Assembly (NCBI RefSeq): GCF_016811105.1
Contig: NZ_JAFBGM010000002.1
Coordinates: 1 to 64,000 of the forward strand
Length of the DNA stretch: 64,000 bases
Reading direction: 5' to 3'
Source of the DNA: Aurantibacter crassamenti
Lineage (GTDB): Bacteria > Bacteroidota > Bacteroidia > Flavobacteriales > Flavobacteriaceae
In this document: piece after piece, positions 51,197-60,680 of the stretch
Position numbering within the stretch: the first letter of the stretch is position 1
How the letters are laid out: every line of letters starts with the position of its first letter
Position numbers and translations under genes: made by a program
The notes under the pieces: model-generated
What the model saw: the letters and a program-made list of their open reading frames with translations, nothing else
What the model was told of the DNA's origin: nothing
The model's database searches: none

Positions 51197-52663
51197 ATGA
51201 AAAAAATTGCTATTATCGGTTCAGGATTTTCGAGTTTATCAGCTGCTTGTTATTTAGCACAAGCAGGTAATGATGTCACAATATTCGAAAAAAATGAAGC
51301 CATTGGTGGTAGAGCTAGCCAATTTAAAAAAGACGGATTTTGTTTTGACATGGGTCCCACATTTTATTGGATGCCCGATGTTTTTGACCGCTTCTTCACA
51401 GATTTTAATCGCAAGAGATCTGATTACTACGAACTTTCAAGGCTAGACCCAGGGTACAAAGTCTATTTTGAAAAAGACGATGCTATAGATATATCTGTAA
51501 ACCTTGAAATGCTTTATAAGGCTTTCGAAAAAGAAGAACCGGGTAGTAGCAAGTTTTTAAAAAAGTTTCTTTCAATGGCAGAGTTTAATTATAATGCTGC
51601 TATGGATGAAGTTATTTATCGTCCGGGAAAATCTCCATTAGAACTCGTAACTTTTGCAACGGCCAGTCGATTAAATCAATTCGTTACTTCAATTAGTAAA
51701 ACCATACGCAAGAATGTTACCAGTGAACGCTTAATTAAGATACTAGAATTTCCGGTTATTTTTTTAGGGGCTAAACCACAAAACATTCCCACATTCTATT
51801 GCTTTATGAATTACGCTGATATGATTTTGGGAACTTGGCATCCAAAAGGCGGATTCTACAAAGTTATTGAGGGTATTGGTAAATTGGCGATTGAATTAGG
51901 AGTGCAAATAAAAACAAATGCATCCGTACAAAAAATAGAGGTTGATAAAAATAAAGCAACGGGGTTAATTGTTAATAAGGAGTTCTTGGCATTTGACGCA
52001 ATTGTTTCTGGGGCTGATTATCATCATACAGAAACATTATTAGATGCACCCTATAAAAATTACAACGAAAAGTATTGGGAGAAAAAAACATTTGCGCCAT
52101 CTGCGTTATTGTTTTTTGTTGGATTCAATAAAAAGTTGAAAAACCTAAATCACCATACTTTATTTTTTGATACCGATTTCGATAAACATATTGACACTAT
52201 TTACGGTGACCCCTCTTGGCCTAAAGACCCTTTGTTCTACACTAGTTTTCCTAGTATCACTGATAATACAATGGCTCCCGACGGAAAAGAAGCTGGTATT
52301 TTTTTAATTCCATTGGCTCCGGGGTTAGAAGATTCTAATTCAATTCGTGAAAAATATTTTAATCAGATAATCAAACGCATTGAAAAAATCACCGATCAAA
52401 GTTTGATTGATACTATACTTTTCAAAAAATCGTTTGGTGTAAGTGACTTTGTTACAGATTATAACGCTTATAAAGGTAACGCCTACGGATTAGCGAATAC
52501 GTTAATGCAAACTGCGTTTTTAAAACCGAAAATGGAAAATAAAATAGTACGAAACTTAGTGTATACCGGACAGCTTACTGTACCCGGACCCGGAGTGCCT
52601 ACTACTATTATATCAGGGAAGATTGCGGCAGATCTTACACTTAAGAAATTTAAAAATAAGTAG
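51197..52663 (+). CDS. crtI: Phytoene desaturase
   Basis: CrtI converts phytoene to lycopene by successive FAD-dependent desaturations. The N-terminal Rossmann motif is IIGSGFSSLSAACYLAQAG, and RASQFKKDGFCFDMGPTFY is a conserved continuation. The C-terminal segment GQLTVPGPGVPTTIISGKIA carries the second FAD-binding signature. The 488-aa length is typical. It is the first gene of a plus-strand operon and crtB follows directly at its stop. No crtE (GGPP synthase) is encoded in the window. Confidence 0.95.
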   Translation: MKKIAIIGSGFSSLSAACYLAQAGNDVTIFEKNEAIGGRASQFKKDGFCFDMGPTFYWMPDVFDRFFTDFNRKRSDYYELSRLDPGYKVYFEKDDAIDISVNLEMLYKAFEKEEPGSSKFLKKFLSMAEFNYNAAMDEVIYRPGKSPLELVTFATASRLNQFVTSISKTIRKNVTSERLIKILEFPVIFLGAKPQNIPTFYCFMNYADMILGTWHPKGGFYKVIEGIGKLAIELGVQIKTNASVQKIEVDKNKATGLIVNKEFLAFDAIVSGADYHHTETLLDAPYKNYNEKYWEKKTFAPSALLFFVGFNKKLKNLNHHTLFFDTDFDKHIDTIYGDPSWPKDPLFYTSFPSITDNTMAPDGKEAGIFLIPLAPGLEDSNSIREKYFNQIIKRIEKITDQSLIDTILFKKSFGVSDFVTDYNAYKGNAYGLANTLMQTAFLKPKMENKIVRNLVYTGQLTVPGPGVPTTIISGKIAADLTLKKFKNK

Positions 52664-53500
52664 ATGAAGGAGTTATTTGATAAGGTATCATTTAAGTGTA
52701 GTAAAATTGTTACGCAAAATTATAGTACATCATTTTCTGCAGGAATAAAATTGTTTGACAAATCAATCCAAGAAAGCATCTATAGCATTTATGGTTTTGT
52801 TCGTTTTGCAGATGAAATTGTTGATACTTTTCACGATTACGATAAGGCTACTTTGTTTTCAGATTTTGAAGAAGATTACTACCGAGCAATTAATAGAGGT
52901 ATTAGTCTTAATCCCATACTTAATTCATTCCAATTAACTGTTCGTAAATACAATATTGATGATGAGCTAATTCAAGCGTTCTTAAAAAGTATGCGAAGTG
53001 ACCTATCAAAAAAAGAATTCAATGACCAAGAAATTAAAGATTATATCTATGGATCAGCAGATGTTGTGGGTCTAATGTGTCTTAAGGTTTTTGTAAATGG
53101 TGATGATGAACGTTATGAAGCTTTAAAACCTGCTGCCATGCGTTTAGGTTCTGCTTTTCAGAAGGTAAATTTCTTGCGTGATATTAATAACGACATCAAT
53201 CAATTGCACCGAGTTTATTTTCCGATATTAAGAGACAACGAACTAAATGAAGACGTTAAGAAAAAGATTATTAAAGATATTGACGAAGATTTTAGACTAG
53301 CATTAGAGGGAATAAAATTACTGCCTGATAATTCAAGAAACGGAGTGTACGCTGCCTATTTGTATTATAGTAAATTGACGACAAAGATAAAATGTACACC
53401 AGTTGAGAAATTATTGAATGAACGAATACGCATACCAAATAGAATAAAAGTGTGGGCTTTAATTTCTATTTACACAACCAAAAAATTTGCACTGGCATAG
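52664..53500 (+). CDS. crtB: Phytoene synthase
   Basis: CrtB condenses two GGPP to phytoene. The two aspartate-rich motifs are present: DEIVD (in FVRFADEIVDTF, about residue 44) and the second in FLRDINNDINQLHRVYFP (about 170-187). KPAAMRLGSAFQKVNF is a further conserved segment. At 278 aa it is slightly short but complete. Its ATG immediately follows the crtI stop, and the cyclase gene starts 21 bases after. Squalene synthase activity is a theoretical alternative; the neighbours favour phytoene synthesis. Confidence 0.95.
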   Translation: MKELFDKVSFKCSKIVTQNYSTSFSAGIKLFDKSIQESIYSIYGFVRFADEIVDTFHDYDKATLFSDFEEDYYRAINRGISLNPILNSFQLTVRKYNIDDELIQAFLKSMRSDLSKKEFNDQEIKDYIYGSADVVGLMCLKVFVNGDDERYEALKPAAMRLGSAFQKVNFLRDINNDINQLHRVYFPILRDNELNEDVKKKIIKDIDEDFRLALEGIKLLPDNSRNGVYAAYLYYSKLTTKIKCTPVEKLLNERIRIPNRIKVWALISIYTTKKFALA

Positions 53501-53521
53501 CGCATACGAAAATCTCATACT

Positions 53522-54220
53522 ATGTCGCTTTATTTAATCATACTACTTGTTTCACTCGCTGGGCCTCTAGCAATGAGTTTTGAAAAAAACCTTAGACTTT
53601 ATACGCGTTGGAAATATTTACTTCCGGCAATTTTTATAACAATGGTAGTTTTTGTTGCCTGGGATATCATCTTCACCGATTTAGGGTATTGGTTTTTTAA
53701 CCCCATGTATAATTCAGGTATTTATATAAATAAACTTCCATTAGAAGAATATCTTTTTTTTATTGCCATTCCGTATGCTTGTGCGTTCTCATTTTACGCA
53801 GTACAATTTCATTTCCCAAAATTTAAATTAAATGCGCAATGGACTAAAATTGTAACATATTTGATGGTATTCGGTTCGCTATTAATTTCATTATTAAATA
53901 GAGACCTTAATTATACCTTCATTAATTTTCTTTTTTTACCAGTAGTACTTCTATTAAGTTATTATTTTGCTAAAGAAGTAGTACAATATTATTTAGCAAT
54001 TTATCCGATATTATTGATTCCTTTTTTTATTGTAAACGGTATCTTAACAGGTACAGGAATTGAACAAGCTGTTTTTGATTACAACCCACAAGCGATTTTA
54101 GGAATTCGTATTTTTTCAATTCCCATAGAAGATATGTTTTATAATTTTTCGTTGCTATTATCACCATTAGCGCTTACTCATGTTTTAGAAATGAGATCTA
54201 AAAAAAATAAAAACGGATGA
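53522..54220 (+). CDS. crtY: Lycopene cyclase, CrtYcd type
   Basis: The 232-aa polytopic protein (about seven membrane segments) is a fusion of the two small domains of the heterodimeric cyclase type. The hallmark PxE(E/D) motifs occur twice: LPLEEYLFF (about residue 73) and IPIEDMFYNF (about 200). Other landmarks are YTRWKYLLP and WFFNP. It should make beta-ring ends from lycopene; with a CrtD- and CruF-type pair next to it, one end may stay acyclic (gamma-carotene type). It overlaps the next gene by 4 bases. Confidence 0.9.
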   Translation: MSLYLIILLVSLAGPLAMSFEKNLRLYTRWKYLLPAIFITMVVFVAWDIIFTDLGYWFFNPMYNSGIYINKLPLEEYLFFIAIPYACAFSFYAVQFHFPKFKLNAQWTKIVTYLMVFGSLLISLLNRDLNYTFINFLFLPVVLLLSYYFAKEVVQYYLAIYPILLIPFFIVNGILTGTGIEQAVFDYNPQAILGIRIFSIPIEDMFYNFSLLLSPLALTHVLEMRSKKNKNG

Positions 54221-55677
54221 AAATTGCAGTAATCGGTTCTGGAATTGGGGGTATGGCTGTCGCTTGCCGTTTAGCTTCAAAAGGACATGATGTAACTGTT
54301 TTTGAAAAAAATGCTTCTCCCGGTGGAAAAATTGACGAAATTAAAATGGGAGGGTATCGGTTTGATACTGGTCCGTCTTTATTTACATTACCCGAATTAG
54401 TAGAAGAATTATACAGTGCAGCAGGTGAGACAGTACCTGCAACTTTTGCTTACAAAAAACTTGAGGTGTTGTGCAAGTACTTTTACAATAGTGGTGAACA
54501 ACTTGTAGCATGGTCTGATCAACAAAAATTCACTGATGAGTGTGTTGAAAAACTAGGTGAAGATCCTTCAAATATATCTAAATATTTTAAGAAAGCTTCA
54601 TTGATTTATAAAATCACAGCAGATATCTTTCTTTTTAATTCTTTGCATAAGGCCAAGAACTTATTGAAATTATCGGTTTTGAAATCGCTACTTCAAGTAC
54701 ACAAAATTCGCTTTTACAAAACCATGCATGGTGATAATAGTAGTAGTTTTAAAAGTCCGTTGCTTGTTCAATTATTTGATAGATATGCAACCTACAATGG
54801 TTCTAATCCATATAAAGCACCAGCAACATTAAACGTCATCGCACATCTCGAAAATAATCTGGGTGCCTATTTTCCAGATAACGGCATGTATTCAATTGTA
54901 CAGCACATTTATGAACTTGCAATAAAACATGGGGTACAATTTAATTTCAATGCATTAGTAACATCCATCGATATAAAAAATAAAAAAGCTGTTGGAATAA
55001 CTGTTGGTGATACAGCAATGACTTTTGATCGAATCGTATCAGATTCAGATATCAATTATGTGGTGAACAATTTGATGGATCACCCTCAAAAAAAGCGAAT
55101 AGATAGTTTAGAACCTTCTTCCTCGGCATTGGTATTTTATTGGGGGATAAACAAGGAGTTTCCAGAATTAGATTTACATAACATTCTTTTTAGTGCAGAC
55201 TATAAAAAAGAGTTTACCAATTTATTTCAAGAAAAAACGATAGATTCAGACCCTACTGTTTATATTTTTGTCAGTTCAAAAATGGTACAAAGTGATGCCC
55301 CAAAAAATTGTGAAAACTGGTTTGTGATGGTAAATGCACCTTCAAATTGTACGGCAGATTGGGACGAGTTAATTCGCACAACGAAACAGCATATTATAAA
55401 TAAAATCAACAAATCACTTAATACAACAATTGAAGACTATATAGAGCATGAGAAAATTGCTTCGCCAATAACTATTGAACAACAGACGTTTAGTAAAGGT
55501 GGAGCGCTATATGGTAATTCTTCTAACGCTATGTTTACAGCATTTTTAAGACATCCAAATTTTCTTAAAAGTGTTCAAAACTTGTATTTTGTTGGTGGAA
55601 GTGTTCACCCCGGTGGTGGAATACCACTCTGTTTAGCGAGTGCTAAAATTGTTGCAAAAGAAATACCTGCGGTATAA
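54217..55677 (+). CDS. crtD: CrtD-like carotenoid 3,4-desaturase
   Basis: A second FAD-dependent desaturase, 486 aa, paralogous to CrtI. It has IGSGIGGMAVACRLASKGHD and DTGPSLFTLPELVEELY at the N-terminus and the closing signature YFVGGSVHPGGGIPLCLASAK, which is of the CrtD/CrtN type rather than CrtI. In flavobacteria this gene desaturates 1'-hydroxy-gamma-carotene at C3',4', leading to myxol or saproxanthin-type products. A ketolase or isomerase function cannot be excluded. It overlaps crtY by 4 bases and its stop abuts the ATG of the hydratase gene. Confidence 0.8.
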   Translation: MKIAVIGSGIGGMAVACRLASKGHDVTVFEKNASPGGKIDEIKMGGYRFDTGPSLFTLPELVEELYSAAGETVPATFAYKKLEVLCKYFYNSGEQLVAWSDQQKFTDECVEKLGEDPSNISKYFKKASLIYKITADIFLFNSLHKAKNLLKLSVLKSLLQVHKIRFYKTMHGDNSSSFKSPLLVQLFDRYATYNGSNPYKAPATLNVIAHLENNLGAYFPDNGMYSIVQHIYELAIKHGVQFNFNALVTSIDIKNKKAVGITVGDTAMTFDRIVSDSDINYVVNNLMDHPQKKRIDSLEPSSSALVFYWGINKEFPELDLHNILFSADYKKEFTNLFQEKTIDSDPTVYIFVSSKMVQSDAPKNCENWFVMVNAPSNCTADWDELIRTTKQHIINKINKSLNTTIEDYIEHEKIASPITIEQQTFSKGGALYGNSSNAMFTAFLRHPNFLKSVQNLYFVGGSVHPGGGIPLCLASAKIVAKEIPAV

Positions 55678-56334
55678 ATGAGTCAGATATTTAAATATAT
55701 AGTGAACGAGGGTCTGCCAATAACATTCATAGTTTTTTACTGTGTAGGTTTGGCATTATATTTCTCCCCGCACACGCACCATTTATTTATGCTTATTACC
55801 CCATATACTTTAGTTTTAGTTGCTATCGCAATCTTTTCACATCATAAAGAATGGAATACAACTACAGTTGCCGTTTTAACTGGCATATTTGTTTTAAGTA
55901 TTCTAACTGAAATAGTTGGAGTAGCAACTGGTAAGATATTTGGAGTTTATGAATATGGTGAAGGCCTTGGTGCTAAAATTGCCGATGTACCTATTGTCAT
56001 TGGTCTCAATTGGGTTTTCTTAGTGTATGCTTCTAATAGTATTATTTCTAAATACACATCCAAAAATATTTTAATAACCATAGGCGCGGCCACGTTGATG
56101 TTACTTTATGATGTGGTTCTTGAAAAAGCAGCTCCCTTAATGGATATGTGGTTGTTTTCAAAAAACACGCCGCCAATAAATAATTATATCGTATGGTTTC
56201 TTTTAGCTTTACTATTCAATTGGGCTATTCAGAAGTTTAAAGTAAATACACAAAACAAACCTGCACGCTGGTTGTTTTATAGCCAACTCGGATTTTTTAT
56301 TATTATAGTATTCACAGTTTATATTAAGAAATGA
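55678..56334 (+). CDS. cruF: CruF-like carotenoid 1',2'-hydratase (DUF422)
   Basis: The 218-aa membrane protein has six or seven hydrophobic segments. DUF422/CruF landmarks are EIVGVATGKIFGVYEYGEGLG, DVPIVIGLNWVFLVYAS, LMLLYDVVLEKAAPLMDMW and PPINNYIVWF. CruF hydrates the terminal double bond of gamma-carotene or a similar end group, giving the 1'-hydroxyl that CrtD then uses. It begins right at the crtD stop and overlaps the acyltransferase gene by 4 bases. The physical order fits a monocyclic carotenoid pathway. Confidence 0.85.
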   Translation: MSQIFKYIVNEGLPITFIVFYCVGLALYFSPHTHHLFMLITPYTLVLVAIAIFSHHKEWNTTTVAVLTGIFVLSILTEIVGVATGKIFGVYEYGEGLGAKIADVPIVIGLNWVFLVYASNSIISKYTSKNILITIGAATLMLLYDVVLEKAAPLMDMWLFSKNTPPINNYIVWFLLALLFNWAIQKFKVNTQNKPARWLFYSQLGFFIIIVFTVYIKK

Positions 56335-56948
56335 TACGAGCCAGGCATACTAAATTCATGGTGAAATTTTCTTCTTTTTACACGAAGGTTTTAATTTCAA
56401 TATTTTTTGGAGGAATTAAGTATTCTGGACACTATGAAGAAAAAGGACTTCCTATTCTCATAATCAGTAATCATTTCTCATTTTACGATGGTTTTATTCA
56501 AATTTTACTAAACCTTAAAGTTTTTAAGCGAAGACTTCATTTTATGATGCTTGAGAAAGAACTACGTAAAAACATTTGGCTAACTAAAATCGGAGCATGT
56601 TCTATAAGTAAAGGCAAGCGTTCTAGTTTAGAGAGTCTCGAATATGCTGTTGAAGTATTAGAGGATCCAGAAAATCTCTTTCTGTTTTTTCCACAAGGAA
56701 AAATTCAAAGTTTATATACGCGAGAGTTTACGTTTGAAAAAGGATTGCTTTCTAATATTTTAGAAAACAAAAAAAGGGAGTTTCAATTGGTTTTTAATAT
56801 CAACCTGATAAAGTATGGTACCAATATTAGACCAGTTATTTATGCCTATTATGAAACACAGCACATCACTGCTGAAACCGATGCTGAAGCTGTAGAAATA
56901 GCATTTAATCGTTTTGCAAAAGCGTGTTTTACAAAACAAGGAGCCTAA
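56331..56948 (+). CDS. PlsC-like acyltransferase of the carotenoid operon
   Basis: The 205-aa protein has the LPLAT/PlsC motifs: NHFSFYDG (NHx4D-type, about residue 42) and, downstream, GACSISKGKRSSLESLEYAVE and FFPQGKIQS. It has a short hydrophobic N-terminal region. It is embedded in the carotenoid operon between cruF and a GT2 gene with overlapping codons. I infer that it acylates a carotenoid or its sugar, as CrtO does in staphyloxanthin synthesis. An ordinary phospholipid acyltransferase is the alternative, but the context argues against it. Confidence 0.8.
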   Translation: MIRARHTKFMVKFSSFYTKVLISIFFGGIKYSGHYEEKGLPILIISNHFSFYDGFIQILLNLKVFKRRLHFMMLEKELRKNIWLTKIGACSISKGKRSSLESLEYAVEVLEDPENLFLFFPQGKIQSLYTREFTFEKGLLSNILENKKREFQLVFNINLIKYGTNIRPVIYAYYETQHITAETDAEAVEIAFNRFAKACFTKQGA

Positions 56949-58051
56949 TGATTTATTTCTGCTATTTTCTGATTGGTTTACTTGGTGTTAGATTGCTAGT
57001 AGCGATTGTTAATTATATATCGTTTTCTTATTTGCCAAAAGTAGTTTCAATAGCATCGACCCCAAGTATTTCCATTTTAATACCCGCACGTAATGAGGAA
57101 GAAAACATTGGCACCTTATTAGAGCAATTGTCAACACTAAATTATGGCGTTCTTGAAATCATCGTTTGCAATGACCATTCAGAAGATAATACAGTAAGTA
57201 TAGTAAAACAATGGGCAACACGTAACCCTTCTATTAAACTAATACATGGACAGCAACTTCCAAAAGGTTGGTTAGGAAAGAATTATGCTTGTCACCAGCT
57301 ATCACAAGTCGCTACGGGTGATATTTTACTTTATTTAGATGCAGACGTTAGCGTAAAAAGTGATCTTTTAGAACGTAGCATTAGCCATTTTCAAAAACAC
57401 GAATTGCACTTGTTATCTATATTTCCAAAGCAAGTAATGCTATCTTTTGGAGAAAAAATATCAGTTCCGTTAATGAACTGGATTTTATTGAGTCTATTAC
57501 CACTTTCGTTAATTCGAAAGTCTAAAATGGAAGCCTTTTCGGCTGCGAATGGACAATTCATGATGTTTAATTCCGTTACGTATAAGGCAATATGGCCACA
57601 TGAAAAATGTAAGTCGCATCAGGTAGAAGACATTGCAATTATGAGATGGTTTAAAAAGAATAATTTGGCGGTCGATACACGTTTAGGAGATAATGATATT
57701 TCTTGCAGAATGTATGTTGCACTAGATGATGCCATTGAAGGGTTTACAAAAAATATATTTCAATTTTTCGGGAATAGTGTTGTTACAACGATTGCTTTCG
57801 GAATTATAACTACAGCAGCACCATTCATCTTATATTTTTATATGGGTTTAGAGTGGGTAATCGCATATCTTTTGGGTATAGTGTCAATTCGAATTTTTGT
57901 AAGTTTGGCGAGCCAACAATCAGTATTACAAAACGTATTATTCGCACTCCCACAACACCTTGTTTTTCTTGGAATAATAATCAAGGGACTCATTAATAAC
58001 CAACGGAAGAAATTATTATGGAAAGGCCGCAATATATTACAAGATTACTAA
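56948..58051 (+). CDS. GT2-family glycosyltransferase of the carotenoid operon
   Basis: An N-terminal membrane helix (about 5-25) is followed by a family 2 glycosyltransferase domain: SISILIPARNEEENIGTLLE, CNDHSEDNT, LYLDADVSVKSDLLE (DxD), and FSAANGQFMMFN. A QVEDIAIMRWF stretch follows, then three or four C-terminal membrane segments. The start is ATG 56948 (MIYFCYF), overlapping the upstream stop as TAATG; the longer frame starts with GTG. In staphyloxanthin synthesis the glycosyltransferase CrtQ has a similar shape, so carotenoid glycosylation is a reasonable inference. The acceptor is not proved. Confidence 0.85.
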   Translation: MIYFCYFLIGLLGVRLLVAIVNYISFSYLPKVVSIASTPSISILIPARNEEENIGTLLEQLSTLNYGVLEIIVCNDHSEDNTVSIVKQWATRNPSIKLIHGQQLPKGWLGKNYACHQLSQVATGDILLYLDADVSVKSDLLERSISHFQKHELHLLSIFPKQVMLSFGEKISVPLMNWILLSLLPLSLIRKSKMEAFSAANGQFMMFNSVTYKAIWPHEKCKSHQVEDIAIMRWFKKNNLAVDTRLGDNDISCRMYVALDDAIEGFTKNIFQFFGNSVVTTIAFGIITTAAPFILYFYMGLEWVIAYLLGIVSIRIFVSLASQQSVLQNVLFALPQHLVFLGIIIKGLINNQRKKLLWKGRNILQDY

Positions 58052-58773
58052 TTGTAATCTTCACTATGTTGGTTTCAACGCAATCGGGTTTTGCTCAAAG
58101 TCCGTACCGCGATTCTATTTACAAAGCGTACTCGCGAGGTAAAATGGATAAGTGGTATCAACTAATGAATACTTGTGAGAAAAATGCAAATCAAAATAAT
58201 TTAGAAGAGCAATTAGAACTACTCAGTTATTACTATGGGTATACGGCTTGGTTAATTGGTGCTGAAAAAAATGATACTGCAGAAGATTATATTGAGAAAT
58301 CAGAAAAAATTATAGATGCCTTATTAGAAGAATCACCAGAAAATGCAACATTACTAGCATATAAAGGCGCTTACATTGCATTTACTATTGGAATATCAAA
58401 TTTAAAAGCCATTTACTTAGGTCCGAAAAGTGTTCGGTATATAAACAAATCCATAGAATTAGATCCAGATAATATTCAAGGAAATATTGAAAAAGGAAAC
58501 TCTATGTATTATCGACCATCAGCTTTTGGTGGTGATAAAACAGAAGCGATTGAATATTACATAAGGGCCGTAAAAAGTTTTGAAAAACAAGGTTTGGTGG
58601 TTAATAATTGGATGTATATAAACACGATGACGGCATTAGGACAAGCATATGAAGCTACCGACCAAATTCAGAAAGCCAAAGTATGCTATGAAAAAATAAT
58701 TCGCATATTTCCGAATTTCATGTGGGTTGAAGATGAACTCTATCCTGATATGCTTAAGCGTCACAACTTATAA
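58018..58773 (+). CDS. Exported TPR-type protein, 251 aa
   Basis: A signal peptide (TRLLIVIFTMLVSTQSGFAQ) is followed by helical repeats of TPR type. Examples are LLEESPENATLLAYKGAYIA, KSIELDPDNIQGNIEKGNSM and TALGQAYEATDQIQKAKVCY. YYRPSAFGGDKTEAIEYYIR is a recognisable family segment. The ATG lies inside the glycosyltransferase gene (34-base overlap); a later ATG would lose the signal peptide. The function is unknown. Its place in the carotenoid operon suggests a role in transport, assembly or localisation of the product, but this is inference. Confidence 0.7.
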   Translation: MERPQYITRLLIVIFTMLVSTQSGFAQSPYRDSIYKAYSRGKMDKWYQLMNTCEKNANQNNLEEQLELLSYYYGYTAWLIGAEKNDTAEDYIEKSEKIIDALLEESPENATLLAYKGAYIAFTIGISNLKAIYLGPKSVRYINKSIELDPDNIQGNIEKGNSMYYRPSAFGGDKTEAIEYYIRAVKSFEKQGLVVNNWMYINTMTALGQAYEATDQIQKAKVCYEKIIRIFPNFMWVEDELYPDMLKRHNL

Positions 58774-58791
58774 TAACCCGCAGAAATTCAC

Positions 58792-59892
58792 ATGAATTTT
58801 ATACTTCATAAATTAATGGTAACCCGTATAAAACGCTACATCATTTTGGTGTTTGTATGTAATACTATTGCTATTGGTGCACAAAACACTCCAGGTGATG
58901 AAGTTAATTTAGATAAGATTCCGCCCCGTATTATTAGAGCTTGTTGTGCTTTTGGTTATGATTTAAAATTATGGGGAGTGCCCTTTGTAAATATTGATCA
59001 GGTAATTAGTATTGATGATTTGGGTGCGCATCATTATATGAGTAATAAGAGTGAAGGTATCGGAACAATTTATACCAACAAAGGTGGTTTTATAGATGTT
59101 GGTCACTTACGCGATCAAATTGATTGGACACGTTATTTATACACAATCATTTTATATAGTAGAGGTAAAGGGGAAATAGTTATGCCCTTACGAAAAGAAG
59201 CAGGCCGCAAAACTTTATACCTGAATATACCTGAACAGTTTGATGATAATGACTGTATGCTATTAGCAGGAAAAATAACTTACGATTTTTCATTGTGGCA
59301 TGAAATTTCTACGTGGTATGGTGCCTCAACTGTACCATTGATGTCTGAGAAATTTTCGAGTTTTTCGGTTGAAGATGTTTATTCCAATTTATTGGGTATT
59401 CATGTCGGCATGAAAGCCTTACAATCCAACCTTCCTTTTAATCAAGCGGCAACAGAAATTATTGCATCCTCATTAGACAGTTTAGCCGTGGTAAAAACAG
59501 CACAAGAAACCTATGATGCGTATGATGCTGTAAAACAACTATGGTATACTGATAAAAAAAGAATACCGCGTAAAAGTATAACCTTAAAACGTGATCCCGA
59601 CGTGCTTACATCTAGTCGCCCTTGGTTAGTACCGAATAATTCAAATGGGGTAGGAGACCCTGTTGTTTTAGAGGTTCCGCTTATAACCACCAAAGGCGAT
59701 TTACTAACTAACTATTATCAGTTTACTATTGATTTAAATCATAGAATTCCTGTAAAAGAAATTTTTCCGGAATACGAAAATAGTCGCATCAACCAAGATG
59801 ATTTTGGTGTTTTGCTGACTAAAATTTCGAATGAATTACAAATCATGGAACAGAGTACCTTGGCGGAAAACAAAGAATATCTTCAGAAATAG
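58792..59892 (+). CDS. DUF4056-like exported protein, 366 aa
   Basis: A signal-like N-terminus (RIKRYIILVFVCNTIAIGAQ) is followed by the landmark PPRIIRACCAFGYDLKLWGV, typical of DUF4056. Another conserved segment is the FSLWHEISTWYGAST box with an HE pair that could be catalytic, and GIHVGMKALQ. Family function is unknown to me. It is the last gene of the operon, 18 bases after the TPR gene, and ends 11 bases before the convergent RluA-family gene. Two starts are possible (58792 or 58816); both keep the signal. Confidence 0.75.
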   Translation: MNFILHKLMVTRIKRYIILVFVCNTIAIGAQNTPGDEVNLDKIPPRIIRACCAFGYDLKLWGVPFVNIDQVISIDDLGAHHYMSNKSEGIGTIYTNKGGFIDVGHLRDQIDWTRYLYTIILYSRGKGEIVMPLRKEAGRKTLYLNIPEQFDDNDCMLLAGKITYDFSLWHEISTWYGASTVPLMSEKFSSFSVEDVYSNLLGIHVGMKALQSNLPFNQAATEIIASSLDSLAVVKTAQETYDAYDAVKQLWYTDKKRIPRKSITLKRDPDVLTSSRPWLVPNNSNGVGDPVVLEVPLITTKGDLLTNYYQFTIDLNHRIPVKEIFPEYENSRINQDDFGVLLTKISNELQIMEQSTLAENKEYLQK

Positions 59893-59903
59893 CGGATAGC
59901 GTT

Positions 59904-60572
59904 CTATATTGATTTAAACACCCATAAATCGTTTTTAGGCAAAGGAGCTTCGAAGGTCTGGGTTTCCTTAGAACCAGAGATTTCGTATGTTAATTTCCAT
60001 GCATGAAGACAAATAGAAAGTGGTGCATATGCTTGGTCAGAACCATATTTTTTATCTCCAATAATTGGAAGGCCAATATTTGCTAACTGGGCACGTATTT
60101 GATGAAATCGACCAGTTTTTGGCTTAATTTCTAGAAGATAACCAAAATTATTTTGACCAATTACTTGATAAGAAAGCATACAGCTTAGCGTATTCTTTGA
60201 TTTTGATGGCGCTATATCTGCTCTTTTTTCTTTGTTATTTTTTATGAGAAAGTTTACTAAGTTTCCCTTGTCTTTTGCTGGTTTATTTTTGACAATGGCT
60301 AAATAGGTCTTTTGAACTTTATGGCTACTAAATAGAGCATTAAATGCCACAAGAATACTTTTTTTCTTGGCAAGAATTAATACCCCACTAGTTACACGAT
60401 CTAACCTGTGTATGATACCTATATAAGGCTTGCGTTTTTGTGTTAAAAGGTGATTGAAAACTTGAGTTTCTACGGTTAGATCTTCGTAGGGGCTTTTTTC
60501 ACTTATAAGGCCGGCAGCTTTGTTTACGACAATAAAATCACTGTTTTCATGTATTACTTCAAGCTTTGGCAT
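59904..60572 (-). CDS. RluA-family RNA pseudouridine synthase
   Basis: The 222-aa enzyme isomerises uridine to pseudouridine in rRNA or tRNA. The catalytic aspartate lies in GIIHRLDRVTSGVLILAKK. Other motifs are IVVNKAAGL, KTYLAIVKNKP, IKPKTGRFHQIRAQLANIGL and GDKKYGS. The start is ATG 60572 (MPKLEVIHENSDF); the frame extends to a TTG further up. There is no S4 domain, as in RluA or TruC-type enzymes. Its target site cannot be told. It converges with the end of the carotenoid operon. Confidence 0.92.
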   Translation of the reverse strand: MPKLEVIHENSDFIVVNKAAGLISEKSPYEDLTVETQVFNHLLTQKRKPYIGIIHRLDRVTSGVLILAKKKSILVAFNALFSSHKVQKTYLAIVKNKPAKDKGNLVNFLIKNNKEKRADIAPSKSKNTLSCMLSYQVIGQNNFGYLLEIKPKTGRFHQIRAQLANIGLPIIGDKKYGSDQAYAPLSICLHAWKLTYEISGSKETQTFEAPLPKNDLWVFKSI

Positions 60573-60680
60573 TTTGCAATTTTCCTTTTCAAATTTCAAA
60601 ATAGTAGTACTACATTCAAGACTTAAGATGCGATTTGGTTCGTTAAGTTTTTGCAACTTAAAATAAAGTCTGCGTGTATG

